Source of the DNA: Podochytrium sp. JEL0797
Taxonomy: Eukaryota; Chytridiomycota; Chytridiomycetes; Chytridiales; Chytriomycetaceae
Direction: 5' to 3'
NCBI GenBank assembly: GCA_027596195.1
Contig: JADGJG010000403.1
Span: 1 to 20,891 of the forward strand
Length of the DNA: 20,891 nt
The notes beneath the pieces were generated by a model. The model was not told where the DNA came from. It saw nothing but the letters and a program-made list of their open reading frames with translations, and made no database searches. Numbering within the stretch: position 1 is the stretch's first letter; each line of letters begins with the position of its first letter. Position numbers and translations under genes: made by a program. This document shows positions 1 through 9,979 of this stretch, one piece after another.

Positions 1-1
1 C

Positions 2-1374
2 GCCACTAGTCCCTCCGAGACCCTCGTTCGCAAGTTGGTTGCGCAAGGGTGTACAAAGCAGGCCGATCCAGATTCTCCTTGTCCTGTTTGTCGTCTCCAT
101 TGTTATTTTCGGAACGTGGTATTAAAACGAGCACCAAGTTGGACATATGCTTTGATTCGAAAGGAAACGTATATTCGTTGCTGGATGCCAACGGTGCCAC
201 GGTTGATTCGAGTCGCACTCAATGCCAGGTTCGTTTGGGTTCTCGAATCAAGCCAATTTATACACATATGTATAGCTAATCATTTTAAATCAGGCATTTC
301 TAAATCTTGCCACAACTTTCGGATTTACTGCTCCCCAAACGTGTGCGGAAATCGTCAACATCACCAATCCCGACGATCCAAGCTCGTTCATGACTGCCAT
401 GTTCTGCGATGTAAATACAGTCTATTCGCTGAATGTCCACAACCCACCGACCCCCATTGCGCAAGTTCCAATGCCCTTTATGGCACGCGCGGATCTTGCT
501 CTAGTTGGATTCCACGACGCGGTTTACGGAGACTCCATCTTGAATACTTTGCTCGAATCCCTGCAAAACCCGACATATTTCCAAATCTTGTGAGTGTCTG
601 TCGATTTCCGAAAATTGTCCGAGCCATCCAATTTTTCTAACGAATTCATTCAGAAACGTGACTGCATCCGCTTCGGCCACAAAAGTCCTCAACGGTACCA
701 TGCCTCCGCTTCCTCCCGGACTTGCCCGCAAAACTATCTTTTTTACCTCGTTCGGTGCGACGAATCAGAACCTTTCGGGCCCAATCCCACCGAATTACGC
801 CGACTCCCTCGCATTCTTCAACGTTTCCAACAACCCCCTCCTCTCGGGCCCACTCCCTTCCTCCATCAACATTGACCAGACAAGCAACAAAAACCCTCAA
901 TGGATTCAAACGAAAGTTTGCCAGTTCCAAAACACGCAGCTTTGCATCCCAGACGGATGGGCGTACCAGCCCTCTTGCGTTCGAGACATGGCTTTTAGTC
1001 TTCCCATGTGCGCCATAGGCGCGATGCAGGCCACGATTAATCCCAGGGAGCCGACCGTGCCGGGCAAGAATGAGTGGACGTTCAACGGAAAATGGACGGA
1101 ACTGCTTGCCATTGTATCCATCGTGTATTTGATTTTCGTCTTGGGGACGATGATTTGGCTTCGGCGACGGAGAATTCTGCAGGCGCGTGTGGAAACTGAA
1201 TTGCGACAAGACGATTACTACAACCACGTTTCATACGAGGGGGGTCAGGAGGATATCGAGATGCAGCTGAGGCTGGAAAATGATATGAATCTGCCAACTT
1301 ATACGGCGCAACCACCGGGGTACTCCGCGGAAGAAGAGCTGAGGGGCGAGACTACTCCCAAGGGAGGCCGCTGA
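2..1374 (+). pseudogene. LRR-type two-pass membrane protein, copy 1, frameshifted and 5'-truncated by window edge
   Basis: This is the upstream paralogue of the gene at 1783-3202, nearly identical over most of its length. By alignment, exons are about 2-228, 294-589 and 654-1374, with introns 229-293 (65 nt, branch site CTAAT) and 590-653 (64 nt, branch site CTAAC). Exon 1 encodes the proline-rich N-terminus and first membrane helix. Relative to copy 2, a clean 8-nt deletion after base 121 gives an in-frame TAA at 123-125, just after the first helix. Downstream the frame is open and conserved: the Cys-rich domain, an LSGPIP-type leucine-rich segment, a second helix followed by RRRR, and a tail with LPTY and PPGY. 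It is called a pseudogene because of the deletion. A sequencing or assembly error is the alternative, and the start codon lies outside the window. Confidence 0.72.
229..293 (+). other. intron 1 of copy 1 (65 nt, contains a stop)
   Basis: The intron runs from CAG|GTTCGT to ATCAG|GCA with a CTAATC branch site near 275-280. It holds an in-frame stop and is not a multiple of 3, which supports splicing of the matching 60-nt segment in copy 2 (2047-2106). Confidence 0.75.
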
Positions 1375-1782
1375 TTGATACATACCGATTCATAATAAAG
1401 AGCGGTATATTATTCACATATGATATAGCCTGAACAACCCCTAAAATGATAGTGTATACAAATACAAATTCAATTGTCCATTGGGTGTGGGTGATGCGTT
1501 GAAAAATTATCCTTAGAAACTTATACAATGCAGTCTCAATGGCATTCTAAATTTGGAAGTTACCGGACATGCATCATTTATGGCAATTCATCAATAATAG
1601 TGAATGATGCAACCCGAAGCAAAAACGCAATCGTAAAATGTTTTGCGGTAATATTGAGGGTGGTTGCGGTTGTCTGCTTTTGTTCGCGTCATCTTTTCGA
1701 ACCTGAAAAACTCTGCGAGTTCGAATTCCGCCACCTCCTCGATCGTGATGGGCTGAATCTGGCGATCAACAATAACCAAAAG
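1375..1782 (+). promoter_or_regulatory. intergenic/5' region of the second LRR membrane gene
   Basis: This 408-nt stretch holds the 3' UTR of copy 1 and the upstream region of copy 2. An open frame from 1528 joins copy 2 in frame, but that stretch has no domain. The start was therefore placed at 1783, a short distance before the first membrane helix, as in the homologue at 12782. I see no clear TATA box or other gene here. Confidence 0.4.
1394..1399 (+). terminator. polyadenylation signal AATAAA, copy 1
   Basis: AATAAA lies 20 nt after the stop codon. The same context (CATAATAAAG) recurs after copy 2, so the duplicated unit included the 3' end. Confidence 0.7.
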
Positions 1783-3202
1783 ATGACACCAACCGAAACA
1801 ACAACAACGGCACCACCAGTCCCTCCGAGACCCTCGTTCGCAACTCGGTTGCGCAAGGGCGTACAAATCAGACCGATCCAGATTCTCCTTCTCTTGTTTG
1901 TCGTCTCCATTGTTATTTTCGGAACGTGGTACACGTTCTTTAAAACGAGCACCAAGTTGGACGGATGCTTTGACTCGAAAGGCAACGTGTATTCGGTCCT
2001 GGATGCCAACGGTGCTTCGGTTGATTCGAGTCGCAGTCAATGCCAGGTTCGTTTGGGTTCTCGAATCAAGCCAATTTATACACATATCGTTAATCATCCG
2101 AATCAGGCCGTTCTAAATCTTGCCAGAACTTTCGGATTTACTGCTCCCCAGACGTGTGCGGAAATCGTCAACATCACCAATCCCGCCGATCCAAGCTCGT
2201 TCATGACTGCCATGTTCTGCGACGTAAATGCAGTCTATTCGCTGAATGTCCACAACCCACCGACCCCCATTGCGCAAGTTCCAATGCCCTTCATGGCACT
2301 CGTGGATCTTGCTCTAGTTGGATTCCACGACGCGGTTTACGGAGACTCCATCTTGAATACTTTGCTCGAATCCCTGCAAAACCCGACATACTTCCAAATT
2401 TTGTGAGTGTGTGCTGAGCGTCTGTTCGATTTCCGAAAATTGTCCGAGCCGTTCATTTTTTCTGACGAATTCATTCAGAAACGTGACTGCATCCGCTTCG
2501 GCCACAAAAGTCCTCAACGGCACCATGCCTCCGCTTCCTCCTGGACTTGCCCGCAAAACTAGTTTTTTTTCCTCGTTCGGTGCGACGAATCAGAACCTTT
2601 CGGGCCCGATCCCACCGAATTACGCCGACTCCCTCGCATTCTTCAATGTTTCGAACAACCCCCTCCTTTCGGGTCCACTCCCTTCCTCCATCAACACGGA
2701 CCTGACGAGCGACAAAAACCCGCAATGGACTCAAACGAGGGGTTGCCAGTTCCAAAACACGCAGCTTTGCATCCCAGACGGATGGGCGTACCAGCCCTCG
2801 TGCATTCGAGACATGGCTTTTAGTCTTCCCATGTGCGCGATAGGCGCGATGCAGGCTACGATTAACCCCAAGGAGCCGACCGTGCTGGACAAGAATGGGT
2901 GGACGTTTAACAGAGGCGGCGGAATGTGGACGCAGCAGATTGCCATTCTGTCCATTATGTTCGTGATTTTCGTAATGTGGACCATGGTTTGGCTTCGGCG
3001 ACGGAGAATTCTGCAGGCGCAAGTGGAAGCAGATTTGCGAGACGACGATTACTACAGCCACGTTTCGCCCGAGAGGCGTCGGGAGGATATCGAGATGCAG
3101 CTGAGGCGGGAAGATGATATGAATCTGCCAACATATATGCCGCCACCACCGGGGTATTCCGCGGAACTGAGGGACGAGACTTCTCCCAAGGGAGGCCACT
3201 GA
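1783..3202 (+). CDS. two-pass membrane protein with Cys-rich and LRR ectodomain and PPxY tail, copy 2
   Basis: Exons 1783-2046, 2107-2402 and 2479-3202 (introns of 60 and 76 nt) encode 427 aa. In order: a Thr/Pro-rich cytosolic N-terminus, a membrane helix around residues 38-54, a region with spaced cysteines (CFDSKG, SQCQ, TCAEI, MFCDVN), a plant-type leucine-rich segment (LSGPIP, LSGPLPSS), a second Cys cluster, a C-terminal membrane helix followed by RRRR, and a charged tail. The tail has LPTY (403-406) and PPGY (410-413; bases 3146-3157). The charge pattern suggests both ends are cytosolic and the middle is outside or lumenal. PPxY motifs are known ligands of WW domains in Rsp5/NEDD4 ligases. 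The first intron is a multiple of 3 without a stop, so an unspliced form would be 20 residues longer. The homologue at 10683-12782 lacks these residues, so splicing is favoured. Ligand and role are unknown. Confidence 0.82.
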
Positions 3203-3221
3203 TAGATACTTACCGATTCAT

Positions 3222-3227
3222 AATAAA
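3222..3227 (+). terminator. polyadenylation signal AATAAA, copy 2
   Basis: AATAAA lies 20 nt after the stop of the second LRR membrane gene, in the same context as in copy 1. Confidence 0.7.
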
Positions 3228-3816
3228 GCGCGTTATATTTTTTACATATTTTTTTGACGGCCATCCAATGACAGTTTGAAGCTGGGCCAAAGTTTATCAA
3301 TTTATCTACTAGTTCGGCTTGAGAGTCTTTAGGATCGAGGAAGCGTGCTCACAAACACTCCCCCTGTTGTTATTTCTGAATTCTGAATAATCCAATAAGG
3401 CGAATAAGACGAACAAGGATTGTATTTCCGACTTCATCATATCTATCAATCAACGTACAACAATTATTCGTTTGCGTGCCTCGGTCAAAGTTTCGGAGAA
3501 ACGTTATCAGTGCGACGGGCGCGACCCACTTCCCGCCCTTCCTTGATTGCCGACGTAAACCAAATCTTGAAAGCCCAGTGATTTCATGTCTCCTTATCAA
3601 TCAAAAAAGTCACACGACGGAAGCTGGTATGGTGCTGCCAATACTGGTGAGAGATGCTGTGTAAAGCAATCACTCTGTCATGCTACGGATCTAAGGCAAC
3701 CTCGTCGGGATAAGTCTGCCGCCGATGATTTTTGAGTTCATGGTGATTTCATTCAAGCAAAAACGCGTCACAGGTATATAGCTTTAATTACATGTAGAAA
3801 CAACTTTGTACGTAAT
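3228..3816. other. intergenic region between convergent genes
   Basis: About 590 nt separate the LRR membrane gene (plus) from arginase (minus). The short open frames here (for example 3370-3600 minus and 3476-3664 plus) show no recognisable domain, no intron partner and no paralogue. I see no tRNA-like T-arm, no tandem repeat and no other gene. It probably holds the two 3' UTRs. Confidence 0.5.
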
Positions 3817-4952
3817 CTAGTACAACAATCCCTCGCCCAACATGGAGCGAACCAAGGAGCATCCAACTGCAACCGTCTTGGCGCGGTCTTCGGAACTTCC
3901 AAGAGCGGGGTTCACCTCCATAATATCAACAGCCACCAAAGATCCAGAGTGGTGCAACGCCTCCATAATGTAGTGTCCCTCGCGGTAAGAGAGACCACCC
4001 TTGACGGGAGTTCCAGTGGAAGGAGCAAACGCCGGGTCCATGCCGTCAACATCGTAAGAGATGTGGATTGGGCAGATCTTGTTTCCAGCGGCGTCACGAT
4101 CAGCAGGAGACTCAGGAGTGTCCGGGGCAGTCTCGTGCAGGTACTTGATGGCCGCGTCCATAATGCGTCCGATACCCCACTCATCCACCTCCGTCATGGA
4201 GAAGGCCTTAATGTTGTGGTCACGGAAGATTTGCTTCTCGGGGGCATCCACGTCACGCAGACCAATGTACACGAGACGCGAGAGGTCAAAGTCGGATTTC
4301 AACCACTTGCTAAAGTGGGGAACGTTCTTGGTGAGTCCAGACACGAACGCGATGGGGCATCCGTGCAAGTTTCCACTGGTGGTGCACTCTTCCGTGTTGA
4401 TGTCGCCGTGGGCATCGACCCAGATGAGTCCCATCTTGGGGTAGGCCTCTAGGGATCCCGACACGGTTCCGATCGCGAGGGAGTGGTCTCCACCGATGGT
4501 GAGGGCAAGCTTCTTCTCTTCACAGGCCTTCTTGACACAGTCGTGGACCTCCTTGGTGATGTTGGACACGTACTCAACGTTCTTGAGGATTCCGTAAGTG
4601 TCATCGCCCTGGGGCTTGAACTGGTGGGTGTCCAACAAGTGGTTGTCGAGTTCGACGTTCCAGTTGAGGGCTTCCATTTGGGCAATGAGACCGCCTTCGT
4701 TGAGCATGGCGGCGGGACCTTCGTCGACTCCACGTCTGGGTTGACCTCCGCCTGAGAGGAAAGAAAATTGCAGAACATCGTTAGAATCGCGTCGCCATTG
4801 TCGAAAGTCAAAGACGAGAGGAACTCACTGAATCCAGCAGCAATCAAAGCCACAGTCTTCTTTCCGTCCTTGTCACCCTTGAGCATGCGCTGCTCGGCAC
4901 GCTCGTTGGTACGGTTGTTGATAATGTCGAGTCCGAATTCAGTGGCAAGCAT
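3817..4952 (-). CDS. arginase (L-arginine amidinohydrolase)
   Basis: Arginase hydrolyses arginine to ornithine and urea using a two-manganese centre. Exon 1 is 4952-4829 and exon 2 is 4751-3817, joined across a 77-nt intron (4752-4828, GTGAGT donor, TTCTAACG branch site, CTCAG acceptor), giving 352 aa. Family motifs are present: SGGQPRRGVDEGP at 42-54, GGDHS (128-132), DAHGD (154-158), SGNLHG (167-172) and DVDGMDP (275-281), which supply the metal-binding His and Asp residues. Length fits the family (about 300-350). The ATG at 4952 is about 50 nt from a TATA-like GTATAAATAC on the minus strand. The gene diverges from the amino-acid permease at 5504, so a shared role in arginine or amino-acid nitrogen use is plausible but inferred. 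There is no obvious mitochondrial presequence, which suggests a cytosolic enzyme. Confidence 0.96.
4752..4828 (-). other. arginase intron (77 nt)
   Basis: A|GTGAGT...CTCTCAG|GC. Splicing joins exon 1 ending GF(S) to GGQPRRGVDEGP, the conserved arginase N-terminal motif. A TTCTAACG branch site lies inside. Confidence 0.9.
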
Positions 4953-5000
4953 TGTAAATTTTATTGGTATGTTTTCATGGGAGAAAGGCAGCAGGGGTTC

Positions 5001-5010
5001 GTATTTATAC
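5001..5010 (-). promoter_or_regulatory. TATA box of the arginase gene
   Basis: GTATAAATAC on the minus strand, about 50 nt before the ATG at 4952. Confidence 0.6.
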
Positions 5011-5444
5011 TTTTTACAAATGAATTAGTCACTCGGTTCAGCTCAAAGCCTCCAAGTTGTTTGGGTCCCCAGTCAAGCCTCCGTCATCGGAATGCTCCGA
5101 TTTTTAGGTCAATGAATGATTATAGACGCTCACTCCTTGAAGAACTGAAAACGCTTCGGTTTTGCTGGAGCAAGGAGCATATCGTGATTGAAAAGCACAC
5201 GCACGAAAAAAATTGTTTGCCAAGAAACGAGTCACCGCTGAAAATTTTGAACTAATTGTCTATACTATATCCGAAATGCGCGTGAAGCAATAGGGGGGGT
5301 GGAATGAGTGGGTAAAGGATGATGTTATGATGCAGCCGTAACATGCAGAGAAAATACATTCCCGGTGGCACCGATCGGCAGTTAATCAAGGCGAAGGCTG
5401 AGTACCTGGGCGTCCGCCTCCGCAGTCATCGCGGATCGACTGGA

Positions 5445-5453
5445 ATATATAAA
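5445..5453 (+). promoter_or_regulatory. TATA box of the permease gene
   Basis: ATATATAAA followed by GGG, about 50 nt upstream of the ATG at 5504. It is the strongest TATA-like match in the intergenic region on this strand. Confidence 0.65.
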
Positions 5454-5503
5454 GGGATGCCTCCACCTCACCACCGTCCACCTCTTCTCATATTCTATCC
5501 ACA

Positions 5504-7405
5504 ATGTCAGAAGTCGAGGTAGAAACGCAAGCCGCATCAGCAAATAGCACTCCCGTATTGGCCACGGAGGGCGAAAACAAACTCCAGTAAGTTCAGCCTT
5601 TAGTCGCGTTTCTCATCTTTCAGTTTCTAACGACCGTGTTTACTCTAGGCGTGGAATGTCTGCGGGACACATGGAAATGATCGCCATCGGTGGTTGCATC
5701 GGAACTGGTCTCTTGCTCAAAGTCGGACAAGCCATTTGGACCGCCGGACCAATCGGAGCTTTGATTTGCTTCTTCATTGTCGCCATCCAAGTGTTTGGTG
5801 TCATGACTGCGTTGGGAGAAATGGCCACGTACCTTCCCGTCGAAGGAATCTTTAGTCAAATCCCCAACCGTTTCTTGAACGAATCGTATGGTTTCGCTTC
5901 TGGCTGGAACTACTGGATCAACTGGGGTCTCACCATTCCCACCGAACTCGCCGCTATTGGAGGTTTCATGGCGTTTTGGGTGCCCAACGCAACAGTCCCT
6001 TCTGTAAGCTTTTCCTGCTTCTCCTCCCCCCACTGAAACTAACACTACTGTTCCGACTTTTAGTGGGCCTGGTGTGCTATTTACCTCGTTCCTCTTGCTG
6101 CCATGAATTGTTTGGACGCCGAGAACTTTGGTGACGCCGAGTTCGGTCTGTCAATCATCAAGGTGAGTAGTTTTTTGAGTGCAGTTTTTTCATGAGACGC
6201 GTCATGTTCTAAACTTTCCCCCCACCACACAGGTCGTTGCCGTTATCGTTTTCATCATCATTGCCATCATTGTCTGGTTTGGCGGAGTCACCCACACTGG
6301 CCCCATTTGGTTCCAAAACTGGGAGACTCCCATTATTGGAACCACGTCCGTCTCGCAGTTCAACAACATTTCCGCTTCTTTCGTCACTGCTTTCTTTGCC
6401 TACGCCGGAACCGAGATGATTGGTGTCGCCGCCGCAGAAGCGCACAACCCAAGAAAGAACGTTCCCAAGGCCGTCTACGGAACCTTCATCCGAATCAACT
6501 TCTTTTACATTGGCGCCGTCGGAATGCTCGGACTCATCATGCCCGCCAACGATCCCGTCTTGAACCCAAACAACCCCAGTGGAATCACGGGATCCCCCTT
6601 TGTGTACGTGTACGAACTCGTCGGAATCTCTGCCGCAGCTGACATCATGAACGCCGTCATCATCATCGCCTGTCTCTCCGCCACAAACTCCTCCATCTAC
6701 GTATGCGCGAGAACCATGATGCGACTCGCCGACGAAGGAAACGCGCCCAAGATTCTCGGATACGTGACCAAAGGCGGTGTGCCCCTCTACGCTCTCATTT
6801 TCTCGGTCGCGTTTGGTATTCTTTCCATTATCGGTGGATATCTCGGAGGAACCAACGTGGCGTTCAACTTTCTCTCGAGTTTGGTTTCGCTCGGAATCTT
6901 GGGCGCTTGGATGGCCATGTCATTTGCTCATGTTCGCTTCCGCGCTGGGTACTTGGCGCAAGGGTACAAGCTTGAGGACCTCCCGTATGTCGCTCCATTC
7001 TACCCGTGGTTGGACTACCTGAGCTTGCTGATTGGTGTGTTTGTCATTGTCATTATGATTTTCGGAGCCTTTTACGAAGTAACGGACTTTACCACCACCT
7101 GGTGGTTGAACACTTCTTGGCTGTATGGAGGACTTGGAATCATTTTCGTGCTGTTCTTTGGAAAGATTCTGTACGAGGGTATCAAAGCTGGAAACATTAT
7201 GGAAGGATTCAAGTTGGTGCCGTATGAGGACATGGACTTTGAGACGGGGAAATTGATTGAGACGGCCGAGGATTTGTTGGATGTGGACAAGAGTATGAAG
7301 GAGACTGTGCAAGATTGGATCGCCAAAGCCAAGCAGTTTACCAACGCAAAGAAGGAGAAGGAGCCATCCCCGGAGGAACCGTCCCAGGAGGCGGCAGCGC
7401 CTTGA
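5504..7405 (+). CDS. amino-acid permease (YAT/AAT-type, APC superfamily)
   Basis: A proton-coupled amino-acid importer is expected, acting in the plasma or endomembrane. Exons are 5504-5586, 5649-6003, 6064-6162 and 6233-7405 (introns of 62, 60 and 70 nt), giving 569 aa, the usual length for fungal members. After a short hydrophilic N-terminus comes GGCIGTGL in helix 1, the family's substrate-binding turn. GWNYWINWG follows, then FFAYAGTEMIGVAAAE with NPRKNVPKA, a hallmark of the fungal AAT family. About twelve hydrophobic segments are visible. The last 35 residues are Lys/Glu/Pro-rich and cytosolic. The start is supported by the TATA box and by the first splice, which creates the conserved segment before helix 1. 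Substrate cannot be assigned from sequence. The divergent arginase neighbour makes basic amino acids a reasonable but untested guess. Confidence 0.95.
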
Positions 7406-7458
7406 TTTTCGTCACGTTGTTCGTATATGTATGGGTTGTAATTTCCGCTTTTTGTTCA

Positions 7459-7464
7459 AATAAA
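7459..7464 (+). terminator. polyadenylation signal AATAAA, permease
   Basis: AATAAA lies 53 nt after the permease stop codon. Confidence 0.65.
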
Positions 7465-7742
7465 CACATTTTGTATAGTTAAATCTCTCTCTTCTTGAAT
7501 TCTCATCGGATGAGTCAGGTATCGGATCTGTTTTCACCGCCGATTTCAGGAGACGGAAATATGGAAATCATAATACAACAGCTCCCATGCCTCCAAACAA
7601 AGGAGCAATCAGTTGCGTACCCATTCGTTCTTAAGAGTGAAAAAAAGTTTAAAAGACCTTACGTTTTATTTCCACGCGTATTAGGGGGGAAAAAGTTTTG
7701 CATGAATTCTCCATGAATTCTCCTCGCGGCGCAAGAAAGGGA
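7465..7742. other. intergenic region between convergent permease and aldo/keto reductase
   Basis: This stretch holds both 3' UTRs. It contains an 11-bp tandem direct repeat CATGAATTCTC at 7701-7711 and 7712-7722, and AATAAA on the minus strand at 7665-7670 for the reductase. The open frame at 7495-7716 has no recognisable content. Confidence 0.5.
7665..7670 (-). terminator. polyadenylation signal AATAAA, aldo/keto reductase
   Basis: AATAAA on the minus strand, 72 nt beyond the reductase stop. Confidence 0.55.
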
Positions 7743-8893
7743 TCAAGCGTTCACAAGTGTCATCCCGCGCGCGTCGTAACGAGTTCCCGTCACGGGAATC
7801 TGCGCAATAATATCACGCACGGCCTTGTTGTCTTCAGGAGTGATGGTAACGTTCAAAGATCCACAGTTTTCGTCGAGACGCTGCGTTGTGTGGTGGTGCC
7901 AATTAGGAATACCGTTAGAGGTTAGAAAATGTGCAAGAAGAGAGTGTTTCGAACAACAACCCACCTTAATACTCTTGGTCCCCGGAATCGGAATCACACA
8001 AGGCCCCTGCGCCATCACCCACGCCAACGTCAACTGCGCAACCGAACACTTTTTGTCCTCAGCCAACTTTTCCAACGCCTTCACAATCTCCAAGTTCTTG
8101 GCAAACGCGTCCCCTTGGAACCGCGGGTTTCCCTTGCGATAATCGCCTTCCTCAAAATCCTCGGGACTGCGGAACCGACCCGTCAAAAAACCACGTCCGA
8201 GTGGAGAATACGCAATCACAGCAATCCCGAGTTCATTACACGTCGCGAGGATATCATTGTGTTCGATTTCGGTGGTCCATGGGGAGTATTCGACTTGGTA
8301 CGCGGCAATGGGGTGGATGGCGTGGGCGCGACGAATCGTGGCGGCGGAGGCTTCCGAGAGACCAATGTGTTTGATTTTGCCTTCGTTGACGAGAGTCACG
8401 AGGGCACGCATAGTGTCTTCGATGGGGGTTTTGGGGTCCACTGTCATGTATCGATTATGTGCGGGGAATTGGTGGTTGAGTGAGTCATTTGGATTTGATA
8501 TACCCCTCGGGTATTACCGCGATGCTGGTAATACAAATCGATGCATTCAATCCCAAGTCTCTTCAACGAAGCCTCACACGCACTCCTCACATACGCAGGG
8601 GATGAATCCAATCCCATCGTGGGGTGCCGCACGATTCCAAACTTGGTGCACACAAACACCTTGTCACGGCACTGATGCATTTTGATAAACTTGCCAATGA
8701 GCTCCTCGTTGTGTCCGGATCCGTACATGTCAGAAGTGTCCCAGAACGTGCATCCAATGTCGAGGGCGTGTTTGAGGGTTGCCAGAGATTCGGATTCATC
8801 TGTCGCGCCGTAGAATTCGCTGAGACCCATTGCGCCAAAGCCAAGGGCAGAGACGAGTGGGTTGGAGGTGGTGCCGAGGTGGGTTTGCTTCAT
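7743..8893 (-). CDS. aldo/keto reductase (AKR13-like)
   Basis: An NADPH-dependent carbonyl reductase with a TIM-barrel fold is expected. Exons 8893-8518, 8440-7965 and 7880-7743 (introns of 77 and 84 nt) give 329 aa, typical for the family. The catalytic tetrad is visible: Asp52 in WDTSDMYG, Tyr57, Lys84 in CTKFG and His124 in YYQHR. The first intron falls inside YYQHRVDPKTP and restores this conserved segment on splicing. The second restores [19 protein letters not shown], the cofactor-binding end of the barrel. [10 protein letters not shown] and [11 protein letters not shown] are further family landmarks. The N-terminus resembles the yakC/pyridoxal reductase type group. Physiological substrate is unknown. 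Its ATG lies 116 nt downstream of the LITAF gene stop on the same strand, leaving little room for a promoter. Confidence 0.95.
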
Positions 8894-8961
8894 TGTTGGG
8901 AGGGAAAAGTGGTTGGGACTTGGGGATGTTTTTTGTGGATAAGAATACGAACGCGGTCTTC

Positions 8962-8967
8962 TTTATT
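8962..8967 (-). terminator. polyadenylation signal AATAAA, LITAF gene 1
   Basis: AATAAA on the minus strand, 42 nt beyond the stop of the LITAF gene at 9010, inside the short gap before the reductase. Confidence 0.55.
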
Positions 8968-9009
8968 TTTACCTCCCCCGCCTACTCATTAAAAACATAC
9001 TACTTCATT

Positions 9010-9623
9010 TTACGCCGGCGCAACGGCCACCACTTTTCGACACACTGGACACACATGAATCCGATCTAGCATTACACACATATTAATTTCAGAGAGTCAC
9101 CTCCCGCCCCACCCCCCAATTTACGTTACCTTTAAACCGATCCATAACAAGCGGAATCCAGAAACACGGCCAACACCCAATCAAACACAAACACCCACTG
9201 AACAAATACCCACTACAACTCGTTGTCGAAGCCACCATCGACACGACATTGTTGTGGCAGTGTTTGCAATACATCATCACCGAGTTGGATCCGTCCACCA
9301 GCATGACGGGAGGGTCGTTGAGGAGTGTGGCGGTGCTCTGCTGTTGCACGTATACGGTTTGCATGGGGATTGTTTGGGCGGGCATGGTTTGGATGGGGAC
9401 GCCGGGATAGTTGGCTTGTGATTGGGGGAGCGAGTAACTGCATATGTGAAATGAGGGTGTCAACACTCGTGGGGGGGTGGGTGATGACAACGAGGGACAC
9501 TCACGCTGGGGGTGGCGGCAAAGGCTGCGAAGACCCACCCTGCTGTGCATCCGAGGTCTGCAGCGGCTGTTGTTGTTGGCTCGCAGCGGCGGCGGCCTTC
9601 TGGCTTTCTTCGGCAGTCCCCAT
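9010..9623 (-). CDS. LITAF-domain protein, intact copy
   Basis: Exons 9623-9505, 9437-9130 and 9065-9010 (introns of 67 and 64 nt) encode 160 aa. The N-terminus is Ala/Gln/Pro-rich and contains PPAY (38-41), a PPxY motif split by intron 1. The C-terminal LITAF domain has the first zinc knuckle CKHC (97-100), a hydrophobic Cys/Trp-rich stretch GCLCLIGCWPCFWIP (121-135) and the second knuckle HVCPVC (146-151), which is completed only after splicing of intron 2. In characterised LITAF/SIMPLE proteins the split zinc ribbon is anchored to the cytosolic face of late endosomal membranes by the central stretch, and the PPxY motif binds NEDD4-type ligases. An endosomal adaptor role is inferred by family. 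The start ATG is the first in frame, and the sequence before it is unrelated. Confidence 0.9.
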
Positions 9624-9979
9624 TTTGAGAATGAATTTTGTGGAGATTGGAAGCCGAGGAGATTGGTGGTGGACGCCGTGTCGGCGAAAAAAGCGGGGTT
9701 GTAAACCAAGCCAAGGCGAGACACAAAATCAAAACTCCTTCTCCCCCGGAAATAAATAAAAATATACATGATAAGAAATCCGAGGGGGAATCGAAATTGA
9801 AGGCTGGGCGCTGCCCGCTGGATATTTCCCCGGATCTCAAACCCAACCCTTCCTCCAACTGACATTCATTGTTGTTGGGCGAGATCCTAAAATTTTGACG
9901 CGTTTTTTATTAGTTAATTGCCCTTTCCCCCCTCGGCTCGTTTCCCCCCCTTACATTATCAAAAAACCATCTCATTCTT
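9624..9979 (-). promoter_or_regulatory. promoter of LITAF gene 1 and 3' region of LITAF copy 2
   Basis: This 356-nt gap holds the upstream region of LITAF gene 1, with AT-rich TATA-like sequence near 9752-9766 on the minus strand. It also holds the 3' end of copy 2, with AATAAA on the minus strand at 9906-9911. No further gene is visible. Confidence 0.45.
9906..9911 (-). terminator. polyadenylation signal AATAAA, LITAF copy 2
   Basis: AATAAA on the minus strand, 68 nt beyond the stop at 9980. It suggests the second copy is, or was, transcribed. Confidence 0.5.

Larger units (their letters stand above)
4953..5503. promoter_or_regulatory. shared divergent promoter region, arginase / amino-acid permease
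   Basis: The two genes are transcribed away from each other across 551 bp. On the minus side, GTATAAATAC at 5001-5010 lies about 50 nt before the arginase ATG. On the plus side, ATATATAAA at 5445-5453 lies about 50 nt before the permease ATG. The near-mirror spacing supports both start codons. I searched by eye for HGATAR nitrogen-control sites and saw none. Short open frames here have no support. Confidence 0.65.

Noticed and set aside
1528..1782. Upstream in-frame extension of LRR membrane gene copy 2
   Set aside because: The extra 85 residues show no domain, and the homologue at 12782 starts a short distance before the membrane helix; ATG 1783 preferred.
3949..4452. 167-codon plus-strand open frame
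   Set aside because: It is the complement of the arginase second exon, and the arginase frame carries all catalytic motifs.
4953..5503. GATA-factor sites in the arginase/permease promoter
   Set aside because: Searched by eye because nitrogen control was expected; no HGATAR match was found.
7701..7722. Tandem 11-mer CATGAATTCTC as a mobile-element footprint
   Set aside because: Only two short units with no inverted repeats or flanking element; simple slippage explains it.
7929..8483. 184-codon plus-strand open frame over the reductase
   Set aside because: It is a shadow of the aldo/keto reductase exon 2 and crosses its introns without conserved content.
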